DNA of 64,000 bases from Sphingomonas sp. IBVSS2 (GCF_002127225.1 NZ_NFUR01000002.1:62001-126000), one strand, 5' to 3'; numbered from the stretch's first letter, positions 24,969 to 32,805 are shown. The notes: generated by a model not told the origin, from the letters alone. A program made the numbers and translations.

Positions 24969-26417
24969 ATGACACCAGCCCAGCAGCAGCTTGTCGATAC
25001 CATCCTGGAACGCTTCGGCCCCAAGACGGTGACCACGGATCCCCACACGATCGAGCCCTGGGAGTCGGACTGGCGCGGCCGGTATCACGGTCGCGCGCCG
25101 GCGCTGCTCTCGCCCGGATCGACGGAGGAAGTCGCCGCGATCGTCCGCCTTGCCGGCGAGCTGGACGTGAAGATCGTGCCCCAGGGCGGCAATACCGGCA
25201 TGGTCGGCGGGGCGACGCCGCCGGAGGACGGTTCGGCGCTGCTCCTCTCCACGCGCCGGATGAACCATATCCGCTCGGTCGACACGGTCGGAAATCTCGC
25301 AGTGGTCGAGGCCGGGGTGATCCTCGCCAATTTCCATGCCGCCATGGCCGAGCAGGGGCGCCGCTTCCCGCTCACGCTCGGCGCCAAGGGCAGCGCGACG
25401 ATCGGCGGGCTGGTCTCCACCAATGCCGGCGGTACCCAGGTGCTGCGCTTCGGCAACATGCGCCACCTCGTCGCGGGGGTGGAGGCAGTGCTGCCCGACG
25501 GCTCGATCCATGAGGGGCTCGTCCCGCTCAAGAAGGACAATCGCGGCTATGACCTCACCCAGCTGCTGATCGGCGCGGAAGGCACGATCGGCATCGTCAC
25601 CGCCGCGACGCTGCGCCTCTATCCCGCCATCGTCGAGCGTGCCGCGGCCTGGGTCGGCGTCGCGGATCCCGAGGACGCGCTCCGCATCCTGCGCCTGATG
25701 GAGGCGCGCACCGCCACGATCGAGAGCTTCGAGATCATCCCGGGCGAGATACTGGGCCATGTCCTCCACCATATCCCCGGCACCCGTTCGCCGCTGGCCG
25801 GCGCGCATGCCTGGCATGTGCTGATCGAATCGGTGGCGACCGAGCCGGGCGCCGAGCCGCCCGCCGCCCTGCTCGAGCGGCTGCTCGTGCCGGTGTTCGA
25901 GGCAGGCCTGGCCGAGGACGCGGTGATCTCGACCAGCGAGGCCCAGGTCGAGGCCTTCTGGCATATCCGCGATTCGATCTCGGAGGCGGAGCGGGCGCTG
26001 GGGCCGGCGATGCAGCACGACATATCGGTGCCGGTCGACAGGATGCCGCGCTTCATGCTCGCGGCCGCGGCCGAGGCCGAGCGGCGCTTTCCGGGCACGC
26101 GCGCCACTGCCTTCGGGCATCTGGGCGACGGCAACGTCCATTTCCACGTCCGCGCGCCGCAGGGCGCCGATCGCGACGCCTGGTATGCCGGCGACGGGCC
26201 CGCGGTGAGCCGCCTCGTCTACGACATGGTGGTGGCCGAGGGCGGATCGATCTCCGCCGAACATGGTATCGGACAGATGAAGCGCGCCGAACTGGAGCGT
26301 TTGAGCCCGCCGTCGCGTATCGCGGCACTGAAAGCGATCAAATCGGCACTGGATCCCCGTGGAATCCTGAATCCCGGCAAGCTCGTAGCGCTTGCGCCCG
26401 AGGCTGACACCCCATAG
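24969..26417 (+). CDS. FAD-linked D-2-hydroxyacid dehydrogenase (D2HGDH/GlcD-like)
   Basis: 482 residues, VAO/PCMH flavoprotein family. The FAD pyrophosphate-binding loop is PQGGNTGMVGGATP, followed by ATIGGLVSTNAGG. The cap and metal-binding region is GHLGDGNVHFHV, and the C-terminal SAEHGIGQMKR is conserved in D-2-hydroxyglutarate and D-lactate dehydrogenases. It probably oxidises D-2-hydroxyglutarate (from serine synthesis) or a similar D-hydroxy acid and passes electrons to the respiratory chain. Cytochrome b561 nearby is a possible but unproven partner. Confidence 0.9.
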   Translation: MTPAQQQLVDTILERFGPKTVTTDPHTIEPWESDWRGRYHGRAPALLSPGSTEEVAAIVRLAGELDVKIVPQGGNTGMVGGATPPEDGSALLLSTRRMNHIRSVDTVGNLAVVEAGVILANFHAAMAEQGRRFPLTLGAKGSATIGGLVSTNAGGTQVLRFGNMRHLVAGVEAVLPDGSIHEGLVPLKKDNRGYDLTQLLIGAEGTIGIVTAATLRLYPAIVERAAAWVGVADPEDALRILRLMEARTATIESFEIIPGEILGHVLHHIPGTRSPLAGAHAWHVLIESVATEPGAEPPAALLERLLVPVFEAGLAEDAVISTSEAQVEAFWHIRDSISEAERALGPAMQHDISVPVDRMPRFMLAAAAEAERRFPGTRATAFGHLGDGNVHFHVRAPQGADRDAWYAGDGPAVSRLVYDMVVAEGGSISAEHGIGQMKRAELERLSPPSRIAALKAIKSALDPRGILNPGKLVALAPEADTP

Positions 26418-26471
26418 ACCCTCGCCCCGGGATTCCAGACATCAGCATTTTTAGTTCCCAGGAGATTTAGG

Positions 26472-27254
26472 ATGGCTTCCGCCCCGCAGCAGTCGCTGCC
26501 TCTGTTCTACAACGAGCTTGAGCCGCTCTCGAGCCAGCAGCACGCCGATTTCAAGATTCGCGCCGCCGACAAGGCGCCGTTCCTCGCCAAGCAGCATGCG
26601 GTGCCGGTCACCGTCGAGGAATTCCCGCTGGTGCAGCGCTTCATGCCGATCGTCTTCTCGCAGGGCGAGGAGCCGGTACCGCTGGCGCTGATGGGCCTGA
26701 ACGAGGGCGTCAACACCTTCTTCGACGAGGATGGCACGCTCAACGAGACGAACTTCTACGTCCCGGCCTATATCCGCCGCTATCCCTATCTGCTGGCGCG
26801 TCTTCGCCCGGACAGCGACGAGCTGTCGCTCTGCTTCGATCCGACCTCGGACACGGTCGGCGCGTTCGACGAGGGCGAGGCCCTGTTCGTCGACGGCCAG
26901 CCGAGCGACACCACCAAGAACATCCTGCAGTTCAACGAGCAGTTCGAGCAGGCCGGCGCCCGTACCGGCCAGTTCATGCAGGAGCTCAAGGAGCTCGACC
27001 TGCTGATCGACGGCGAAGTGACGATCCAGCCGGACGGCGCCGCCCAGCCCTTCGTCTATCGCGGCTTCATGATGGTCGACGAGAACAAGCTCAACGAGAT
27101 GCGTGGCGACCAGCTGCGCAAGATCGTGCAGAACGGCATGCTGCCGCTCATCTACGCGCATCTCTTCTCGCTTGGCCTGATGCGCGACATCTTCGGCCGC
27201 CAGCTGCGCCAGGGCAAGATGCCCGAGCCGCAGCTCGTCCAGCCGAACGCCTGA
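26472..27254 (+). CDS. SapC family protein
   Basis: 260 residues matching the SapC family: an N-terminal FYNELEPLSSQQHADFKI, the core VTVEEFPLVQRFMPIVFS, and NFYVPAYIRRYPYLLARL, then LFVDGQPSD and a C-terminal helical segment. SapC was first described as an S-layer-associated gene; in sphingomonads the proteins often lie near TonB receptors, and the biochemical role is unknown. No signal peptide is visible, so a cytoplasmic location is likely. AGGAGATTTAGG precedes the ATG. Confidence 0.87.
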   Translation: MASAPQQSLPLFYNELEPLSSQQHADFKIRAADKAPFLAKQHAVPVTVEEFPLVQRFMPIVFSQGEEPVPLALMGLNEGVNTFFDEDGTLNETNFYVPAYIRRYPYLLARLRPDSDELSLCFDPTSDTVGAFDEGEALFVDGQPSDTTKNILQFNEQFEQAGARTGQFMQELKELDLLIDGEVTIQPDGAAQPFVYRGFMMVDENKLNEMRGDQLRKIVQNGMLPLIYAHLFSLGLMRDIFGRQLRQGKMPEPQLVQPNA

Positions 27255-27256
27255 CC

Positions 27257-27802
27257 GTGACGGCGCGCGGCGATCGATACAGCCGGGGGGCGATCGCGTT
27301 CCACTGGTCGATCGCCGCGCTCGTCCTGTTCAACCTCATCGTCGGCCTGTTCCACGACGCGATGCCGCGGGCGTGGGGCATGATGCCGATCCACAAGTCG
27401 GTCGGCATCGCCGTGCTGGTGCTCACGCTGGGCCGGATCGGCTGGCGGCTCACGCACAAGCCGCCGCACCTGCCCGAGTTGCTGCCGGCCTGGGAGAAGG
27501 CGACGGCGCATACGGTCCACTTCATCCTCTATGCGCTGCTGCTGGTCCTGCCGATCAGCGGCTGGCTGCTCTCCTCCAATCCCGAGCGTCCGCGCCCGAT
27601 CAACTGGTTCGGGCTGTTCAAGATTCCCGTGCTGCCCGCCACGCCGGGCATCGCCCATAACGCGCACGAGGCGCACGAGCTGCTCGGCTATCTGATGGCG
27701 GCGCTGGTGGTGATCCACATCGCCGCGGCGCTGCGGCACCATTTCATCCTGCGCGACCGGGTGCTGGTGCGCATGCTTCCGGGGGCGGGCCGGCGCGGCT
27801 GA
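27257..27802 (+). CDS. Cytochrome b561 family protein
   Basis: 181 residues with four hydrophobic segments. It has haem-ligand histidines in AIAFHWSIAAL, MPIHKSVGIAV, HTVHFILYALL and a fourth near NAHEAHELLGYL, so two b-type haems are expected. It would move electrons between the quinone pool and a periplasmic or membrane acceptor. It starts with GTG 2 bp after the SapC stop, so the two genes are coupled. Whether it serves SapC or the upstream dehydrogenase is unknown. Confidence 0.88.
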   Translation: MTARGDRYSRGAIAFHWSIAALVLFNLIVGLFHDAMPRAWGMMPIHKSVGIAVLVLTLGRIGWRLTHKPPHLPELLPAWEKATAHTVHFILYALLLVLPISGWLLSSNPERPRPINWFGLFKIPVLPATPGIAHNAHEAHELLGYLMAALVVIHIAAALRHHFILRDRVLVRMLPGAGRRG

Positions 27803-27833
27803 TCGCGCGCTGAAAACGGTTTCCCGCGACCCC

Positions 27834-27861
27834 TTGAACTATCCGACCTCTCACTTATATT
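27834..27861 (+). promoter_or_regulatory. Promoter of the small RNA gene
   Basis: TTGAAC (27834-27839) and TATATT (27856-27861) with a 16-bp spacer, a good sigma-70-like pair by sphingomonad standards. Transcription would start near 27868, exactly at the base of the first stem of the RNA. Confidence 0.65.
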
Positions 27862-27867
27862 TGCTGT

Positions 27868-27972
27868 GTACGGCGTCGTGTCCCCCCTTTCGCGAGGCCG
27901 TACGGCACGCCTTCGGGCGTGTCTCCTCCCTGAACCTTGGCCACCTCGTGGGTAACCACGAGGTGGTTTTTT
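27868..27972 (+). ncRNA. Small RNA with CUCCUCC loop and Rho-independent terminator
   Basis: About 105 nt. Stem 1: GTACGGC (27868-27874) with GCCGTAC (27897-27903), enclosing a C-rich loop. Stem 2: CACGCC-TTCG-GGCGTG (27906-27921), a UUCG tetraloop. Then a single-stranded TCTCCTCCCTGAACCTTGG, with the anti-Shine-Dalgarno motif CTCCTCC. Stem 3: an 11-bp perfect terminator stem followed by six Ts. A promoter sits directly upstream. The layout resembles the alphaproteobacterial alpha-r8/MmgR-suhB class of trans-acting sRNAs; the class is my inference, while the RNA gene itself is well supported. Confidence 0.72.
27941..27972 (+). terminator. Terminator of the small RNA
   Basis: Perfect 11-bp stem CCACCTCGTGG / CCACGAGGTGG, loop GTAA, then TTTTTT. 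The strongest intrinsic terminator in the window. Confidence 0.9.
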
Positions 27973-28011
27973 ATGTGCCGCCTTGCCGCCGGCCCATGGT
28001 AGGAATCGGGC

Positions 28012-28242
28012 ATGGACTGGTTCTGGAAATGGTTCTGGCTCTGGCCGTCGCTGCTGGGGTGTCTCGTGTTTGGGCAAGGTGTGGTTGCGGTCGTCCGGCA
28101 TCGTGTCCTGGTGTTTCGCAACCCCGATCCCGATGCGGCAATCTACCGGGAGTATGAGCCGGGCCTCTATTGGCTGCTGGTGATGGCGCATTTCCTGATG
28201 GCCGGCCTGTTTTTCTGGATGGCCGGGTCAATGGTTCCCTGA
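28012..28242 (+). CDS. Small two-helix membrane protein, unknown
   Basis: 76 residues. A Trp/Phe-rich start (MDWFWKWFWLWPSLLG) forms the first membrane helix with GCLVFGQGVVAVV; the second is LYWLLVMAHFLMAGLFFWMAG. The middle is a soluble DPDAAIYREYEPG loop. TAGGA lies 9 bp before the ATG. No family recognised. It sits 40 bp after the sRNA terminator and convergent to the N-formylglutamate amidohydrolase gene, with only 6 bp between the two stops. The composition and RBS make it a likely real gene. Confidence 0.6.
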   Translation: MDWFWKWFWLWPSLLGCLVFGQGVVAVVRHRVLVFRNPDPDAAIYREYEPGLYWLLVMAHFLMAGLFFWMAGSMVP

Positions 28243-28248
28243 CCGGCG

Positions 28249-29133
28249 CTATTCCGCTGCGATCGCCCCCGGCAGCGCTTCGTCCGCCACGGCGTCGATG
28301 ATGTCGCGCAGCAGCCGCACCGCCGTCGCCAGTCCCGGGCCCGGCTGGTCGAGCGCCGGATCGAGATAGAGCGCGCGGTCGAACTCGAGCTGGATCGCGT
28401 GCACGCCGCGGCGCGGATCGCCGTGCCGCTCCAGGATGTGGCCGCCCGAATAAGGCGTGTTGGCCATGGTGCGGATGCCGTGCGCGCGCGCCACGCCTTC
28501 GATCCGCCCAAGGAAACGTCCCGCCGCCGACTTGCCGAACCGGTCGCCCGGCACCAGTCGCGCCGCCGCCGCCGGATTGCCGAGCGGCGGCATCGAATGG
28601 ACGTCGAGCAGCACCGCCACGCCGAAGCGCGCCCGCGCCGAAGCCAGCGCCGCGGCGATCGCGGCATGCCAGGGCCGGTGGTCGGCATGGATGCGCTGCT
28701 GCACTTCGTCGGCGCTCAGCCGGCGCTGCCAGATGTCGCCCGCATTTCCCACCCGGCGCGGCACCAGCCCCAGTCCGGAGCGCAGCTTGGCCGAAAGCGG
28801 CGCGCCATGCGGCCAGGCGCCGTCGTCGAGCCGCGGGTCGCGCTCGTGCTCGGCGCGGTTGAGGTCGATCCAGGCGCGCGGGCGGGTGGCGACGAACAGC
28901 GTCTCGTCGCGCCGGGCGGCCAGGGCGATCGCGTCGGCATGCCGGTCTTCCAGTCCCCGCAAAGCCGCCAGCGGCACGCGCAGCGCGGCGCGCAACGCGT
29001 CCGGATAGTCGCGCCCGGCATGCGGCACCGACAGGATCACGGGGCTTCGCGGCTCGGCGGCACCATGGCGGACGAAGGATTCTCCGGTCACGACGTCATG
29101 ACTATGCGTGCCATCGCGCTGCCGCAATGGCAT
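28249..29133 (-). CDS. N-formylglutamate amidohydrolase family
   Basis: 294 residues. The family signature VILSVPHAGRDYP near residue 33 and DLNRAEHERDPR are visible, with conserved HADAIALAA-type and DVHSMPP (metal-binding) segments. Zinc-dependent removal of formyl from N-formylglutamate in histidine breakdown is the named reaction, but members next to cpdR in alphaproteobacteria, as here, have no proven substrate. ATG at 29133; it is divergent from cpdR with 75 bp between. Confidence 0.87.
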   Translation of the reverse strand: MPLRQRDGTHSHDVVTGESFVRHGAAEPRSPVILSVPHAGRDYPDALRAALRVPLAALRGLEDRHADAIALAARRDETLFVATRPRAWIDLNRAEHERDPRLDDGAWPHGAPLSAKLRSGLGLVPRRVGNAGDIWQRRLSADEVQQRIHADHRPWHAAIAAALASARARFGVAVLLDVHSMPPLGNPAAAARLVPGDRFGKSAAGRFLGRIEGVARAHGIRTMANTPYSGGHILERHGDPRRGVHAIQLEFDRALYLDPALDQPGPGLATAVRLLRDIIDAVADEALPGAIAAE

Positions 29134-29208
29134 GGAATGGTATAAGGGCGGAAAATCTTAAGGGCTTCGGGTATAGGATGGGGTCCTGTTGATTTCGAGT
29201 GGGGGAAC

Positions 29209-29583
29209 ATGATCCGGATTCTGCTGGCCGAGGATGACCGCGTGATGCGGGAATACCTTACCCGGGCGCTCGAGCGTTCGGGCTATGCGGTCAGCGCGGT
29301 CGATCGCGGCACCGCGGCGATACCGCTGCTCGAGAGCGAGCGCTTCGACCTGCTGCTAACCGATATCGTGATGCCCGAGATGGACGGCATCGAGCTGGCC
29401 CAGAAGGCGAGCGAGATCGCGCCGGACATGCGGGTGATGTTCATCACCGGTTTCGCGGCGGTGACGCTCAAGGCGGGCAAGCAGGTGCCCCAGGCGCGGG
29501 TGCTCTCCAAGCCCTTCCATCTGCGCGACCTGGTGCTCGAGGTGGATCGGCTGTTCGAGGCGGAGAATGCCGGGTTCAATTGA
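29209..29583 (+). CDS. cpdR: Single-domain response regulator CpdR
   Basis: 124 residues, a lone receiver domain. Phospho-acceptor Asp52 is in LLTDIVMPEMDG, with the acidic pair AEDD at 8-10 and the conserved Lys in LSKPFHL. Length, the hydrophobic FITGFAAV segment and the neighbouring N-formylglutamate amidohydrolase and tRNA-Val genes match CpdR of other alphaproteobacteria. In Caulobacter, unphosphorylated CpdR recruits ClpXP to degrade CtrA and other substrates at the pole. CtrA is encoded at 57170 and ClpA at 8912 in the same window. Confidence 0.9.
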   Translation: MIRILLAEDDRVMREYLTRALERSGYAVSAVDRGTAAIPLLESERFDLLLTDIVMPEMDGIELAQKASEIAPDMRVMFITGFAAVTLKAGKQVPQARVLSKPFHLRDLVLEVDRLFEAENAGFN

Positions 29584-29630
29584 GGTTTTCGATTCTGGCG
29601 GTGCCGGCTCGCAAAAACTGAAAAGCGTGC

Positions 29631-29659
29631 TTGCGCGGGTCTGTGTTGCCCGCTAAAGG
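29631..29659 (+). promoter_or_regulatory. Probable tRNA-Val promoter
   Basis: TTGCGC (29631-29636) and TAAAGG (29654-29659) spaced by 17 bp, 31 bp before the tRNA. The -10 is a weak match. Confidence 0.4.
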
Positions 29660-29689
29660 CCCGCTTCCCGTTTCGGCCGACAGGCCAAT

Positions 29690-29764
29690 GGGCGCGTAGC
29701 TCAGTGGTAGAGCACTGTGTTGACATCGCAGGGGTCGCAAGTTCAATCCTTGCCGCGCCCACCA
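29690..29764 (+). tRNA. tRNA-Val (GAC)
   Basis: 75 nt including an encoded CCA. Acceptor arms GGGCGCG / CGCGCCC pair fully; the D arm is GCTC-AGTGGTAG-AGC; the anticodon stem is CTGTG / CGCAG with loop TTGACAT, anticodon GAC at 29722-29724; the T arm is GCAAG-TTCAATC-CTTGC. It lies 106 bp after cpdR and is followed by a strong terminator. Confidence 0.97.
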
Positions 29765-29770
29765 TATAGA

Positions 29771-29804
29771 AAAGCCGCCAGGTCACCGATCTGGCGGCTT
29801 TTTT
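29771..29804 (+). terminator. Terminator after tRNA-Val
   Basis: Eleven-base stem AAAGCCGCCAG / CTGGCGGCTTT with a 9-base loop and a run of six Ts, 6 bp past the tRNA. Confidence 0.88.
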
Positions 29805-29852
29805 GATGCCTTGCGCTGGCGTCGCGCCGCGCTTTGGCGCATCCTGGCCCGC

Positions 29853-30674
29853 ATGCGGGAAAAGGCTTCGGAATATGATTGGGCGGGCGGCCGCGGCGCC
29901 CAGTGGCGCGACCAGCTCGACGGGATGGAAGCGATGCTCGCGCCGGTCGATGCGCCGTTCATCGCGGCGCTGGCACTGGATGCGCCCTGCCGCATCGCCG
30001 AGATCGCCTGTGGCGGCGGCGGCACGACGCGCGCCATCGCGGCGGCGGCGCCGGCCGGCAGCGACATCACCGGCTTCGACATTTCGCCCGACCTGGTCGC
30101 CGCCGCCACCGCGCGGGCGGGCACGGTGGCGCGCTTCGTCGAGGCCGATGTCGCGCGCTATCGGCCCGAGCGGCGGTTCGATCGGCTGGCCTCGCGCTTC
30201 GGGGTGATGTTCTTCGACGATCCGGCGGCGGCCTTCGCCAATCTGCGCCACTGGCTCGCGCCGGGCGGACGGCTGGCCTTCGCGGTCTGGGGGCCGGCGG
30301 CCGAAGTCGGCTTCATGGCGCAGATCCGCGCGGCGATCGCATCGGTGATCGAACTGCCGCCCGCGGATCCCGACGCGCCCGGTCCGGTCCGCTATGGCGA
30401 CCCTGCCAGGCTGATCGCGCTGCTGGATGCCGCCGGTTTCCACGACGCCGCCAGCCATAGCTGGCACGGCGCGCTGCCCGTGCCCGCCACAACGCCTGAG
30501 GCTGCGGCCGATTTCCTGCTCGCCTCCTCGTCGACGGCGGCACCGTTGCTCGGCGCTCCGCCCGCCCAGCGCGAGGCGGCGCGCGCCAGCCTGGCCGAAG
30601 CCTGTGCGGGCCAGTGGAGGGACGACAGGGCCTGGATGCCGGTGCGGGTGGAGATCGTCACCGCCGCCGGTTAG
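29853..30674 (+). CDS. Class I SAM-dependent methyltransferase
   Basis: 273 residues. The Rossmann-like motif I is AEIACGGGGTTRAIA, motif II GFDISPDLV, and a later ARFVEADV gives the acidic loop; LRHWLAPGGRLAFAVWG is the usual post-motif III strand. The substrate cannot be read. The gene starts at ATG 29853 (MREKASEYDW). It converges on the chemoreceptor gene, and their stops overlap by 4 bp (30671-30674). Confidence 0.85.
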   Translation: MREKASEYDWAGGRGAQWRDQLDGMEAMLAPVDAPFIAALALDAPCRIAEIACGGGGTTRAIAAAAPAGSDITGFDISPDLVAAATARAGTVARFVEADVARYRPERRFDRLASRFGVMFFDDPAAAFANLRHWLAPGGRLAFAVWGPAAEVGFMAQIRAAIASVIELPPADPDAPGPVRYGDPARLIALLDAAGFHDAASHSWHGALPVPATTPEAAADFLLASSSTAAPLLGAPPAQREAARASLAEACAGQWRDDRAWMPVRVEIVTAAG

Positions 30675-31978
30675 GCGACGCGCAGTTCCGCCAGAAAGGC
30701 ATGGACCTGGTCCGACAGGGCATCAGCGCCGAGATGGAGCCGGCCCGCCACGTCGCGCATCGCCCGTGCCTGGTCCGAGGCATCGCGCGACGTGCCGCCG
30801 ATCGCCTCGACGTCGCGCTGGATGCCGGTGCTCGCATGCACTGCCTCGTCCACGTTGCGCGCGATCGTCCGCGTCGCTTCCTCCTGCCGGGCGACGGCGC
30901 TTTCCACCGCGTCGGCCAGCGTCGCCATCGCGCCGATCGCCTGCTCGACGCGGCTGTGCCCCGCGGCAACCTCGTCGATCCCGCCGCGGATCTCGCGGAC
31001 ATGCGCGGTGATCCGGTCGGCCGCGATGCCGGTCTGGGTGGAGAGCTGCTTCACTTCGTTCGCCACCACGGTGAAGCCGCGCCCCGCCTCGCCGGCGCGC
31101 GCCGCCTCGATCGTCGCGTTGAGCGCGAGCAGGTTCACCTGCCGGGCGATGTCGCTGATCAGCCCGATCACCGAATCGATCGACTGCGCCGAATGGAGCA
31201 GGTCGCGCGTCCGCGCGCTCCCGGTCTCCACCAGTTGCGAGACCGCCGCCGCCGCCTGGCGCGCGTCGCTGGTATTATGGGCGATCCCGGAGAGCGCGCC
31301 GGCCAGCTCGCGCCCGCGTGCGGCGATCTCCGCCATGTTGTCGCTCGTCTGCGAGGCGGCGGTCGCCACCGCCAGGGCACGGTCGCCCACGCCGCTCGCC
31401 CGGTCCGCCGTCAGCACCGCGCCATCCTCGAGCGCGGTCGAGAGCAGGCCCATGTCGCGCGACAGCGCCTCCACCTGCGCCTCGAAGCGCCGGCTCGCCG
31501 CCTCGATCCGCGCCGCACGCTCCACCTGGGCGCGCGCCGTCGCCACTTCGCGCTCGGCGGCGAGATGGACGAGCCGGCGGTTGTTCACCGTCGCCTGCAC
31601 CCGGCCGCCCCGCGTCAGGATCATCCCCTCCGATCCGCCCGAGGCGCGGTAGCTCTCCATCAGCCGGCCGAGATCGTCGGTCATCTCCGCCACCGGGCAG
31701 GCGCGGACATAGCGCGACACCGCCGCGCCATAGGAGGGGTTGCGCATCAGCGCGTGGCCGAAGGGGTTGAGCAGCAGCCGCCGCACGTCCTTCTCGAAGA
31801 TCGCACCGAGCGGGCGCTCGCGTTCGTCGACGATCGCGACCAGCCGCAGCTCGGGATCGCTGCCGAACAGCTCCGCCGCCCGCCACATCGTGTCGGTGAG
31901 CGTCAGCAACGGCGGACTGAGCTCGCGCTCGGTAAGCCAGGTGCCGCCTGGGGCGGGCGAGGGATCGGCCAAGGACAT
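30671..31978 (-). CDS. Soluble methyl-accepting chemotaxis protein
   Basis: 435 residues from ATG 31978 (an upstream GTG at 32014 is possible). No transmembrane segment is visible, so it is cytoplasmic. The N-terminal ~120 residues resemble a CBS-like sensor (LVAIVDERERPLGAIFEKDV), then a helical linker; the C-terminal half is the long MCP signalling coiled coil with the highly conserved hairpin NLLALNATIEAARAGEAG. It would report to a CheA/CheW array, but no che genes are in the window. Its promoter is shared with the ABC ATPase gene and holds a long dyad. Confidence 0.87.
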   Translation of the reverse strand: MSLADPSPAPGGTWLTERELSPPLLTLTDTMWRAAELFGSDPELRLVAIVDERERPLGAIFEKDVRRLLLNPFGHALMRNPSYGAAVSRYVRACPVAEMTDDLGRLMESYRASGGSEGMILTRGGRVQATVNNRRLVHLAAEREVATARAQVERAARIEAASRRFEAQVEALSRDMGLLSTALEDGAVLTADRASGVGDRALAVATAASQTSDNMAEIAARGRELAGALSGIAHNTSDARQAAAAVSQLVETGSARTRDLLHSAQSIDSVIGLISDIARQVNLLALNATIEAARAGEAGRGFTVVANEVKQLSTQTGIAADRITAHVREIRGGIDEVAAGHSRVEQAIGAMATLADAVESAVARQEEATRTIARNVDEAVHASTGIQRDVEAIGGTSRDASDQARAMRDVAGRLHLGADALSDQVHAFLAELRVA

Positions 31979-32024
31979 CCCCCGCCGGATAGGGGGCGGT
32001 TGGTAAATGCGCACTTAGCCCAGC

Positions 32025-32102
32025 GTTACAGTACCGAGACAAAGCGCATTTTTTCGCGGGTTGCGGCCGATTCTTCCCGAAAAACGCGCTGCGGACTGTA
32101 AC
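32025..32102. promoter_or_regulatory. Long nested dyad between MCP and ABC ATPase genes
   Basis: Outer arms GTTACAGT (32025-32032) and ACTGTAAC (32095-32102) are perfectly complementary. Inside, GCGCATTTTTTCGCGGG and CCCGAAAAACGCGC form an imperfect second pair. The whole 78 bp is a potential cruciform or a double operator in the divergent promoter. Confidence 0.55.
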
Positions 32103-32135
32103 CCGGTTGTCATCTGTCGATGCCTAGGGCGGGGA

Positions 32136-32756
32136 ATGAAGCTCAGCATCGAGAATCTGGCCCTGAACCGGGGCGAGCGCCGCGTGCTCCAGGGCGTGGA
32201 TGCGGTGCTCGTGCCGGGCAAGGTGACGGCGATTCTCGGCGCCGCCGGCGCGGGCAAGGTCCTGCTGTTGCGCGCGCTCGCCGGCCGTGCCGATGCCGAT
32301 GCCGGCCATGTGCGGCTGGGCGGCAGGCTGATCGGCCGCCTGGGCCGGGCCGAGCGCGCCCGGGCGATCGTGCTGGTCGAGCGGGATCGCCGCCGCCTGC
32401 TCGGCCGGGGCCCCGCCGATCTCGCCGCCGCGCTGGCCGCCCGCCCCGGCTGGCTGCTGGCCGAGGATCCGCTGAGCGCGCTCGACCCGGCCGCGCAGCT
32501 CGCCCGGATCGTGCAGCTGCGCGCGGCCGCCGCGCAGGGGACGGGCATCGTCGTCACGCTCGCCGATCCGGTGCTGGCCGCGCGCGTGGCGGACGCGGTG
32601 CTGCTGCTCGGCGGCGGCGGCATGATCGCCTTTGGTGCGCCCGGTGAGGCGCTCGCCCATCAGCCGCTGCGCGCGGCGTTCGGCGTGGAGGTGATGATGA
32701 TCGGCGACGCGCAGGGCCGGTTGCTCCCCGTGCCGATCGGCTGCGTCCCGGCCTGA
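32136..32756 (+). CDS. Degenerate ABC transporter ATPase, HmuV/BtuD-like
   Basis: 206 residues, about 50 shorter than HmuV-type haem or cobalamin ATPases. The fold is clear, but catalytic motifs are altered: Walker A is GAAGAGKV with Val42 in place of Ser/Thr; the LSGGQ signature segment is missing; Walker B reads WLLAEDP, that is E-D instead of D-E; the H-loop His is replaced (TLADP, Ala143). The D-loop SALD is kept. No permease or binding-protein gene is adjacent. ATP hydrolysis seems unlikely; a regulatory role or decay are both possible. Confidence 0.75.
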   Translation: MKLSIENLALNRGERRVLQGVDAVLVPGKVTAILGAAGAGKVLLLRALAGRADADAGHVRLGGRLIGRLGRAERARAIVLVERDRRRLLGRGPADLAAALAARPGWLLAEDPLSALDPAAQLARIVQLRAAAAQGTGIVVTLADPVLAARVADAVLLLGGGGMIAFGAPGEALAHQPLRAAFGVEVMMIGDAQGRLLPVPIGCVPA

Positions 32757-32805
32757 GCTTTCCCATCGGCCGGCGCGTGACAGCGCCCGTCGCTTGTGCC
32801 ACTGC

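Noticed and set aside
24795..26264. 489-codon leftward frame opposite the D-2-hydroxyacid dehydrogenase
   Set aside because: His/Arg/Asp-rich low-complexity composition typical of an antisense shadow; the forward gene has full FAD-binding motifs.
27868..27972. Riboswitch or 6S RNA
   Set aside because: There is no downstream gene inside the terminator's reach that a riboswitch would control, and the secondary structure lacks the large central bubble of 6S RNA.
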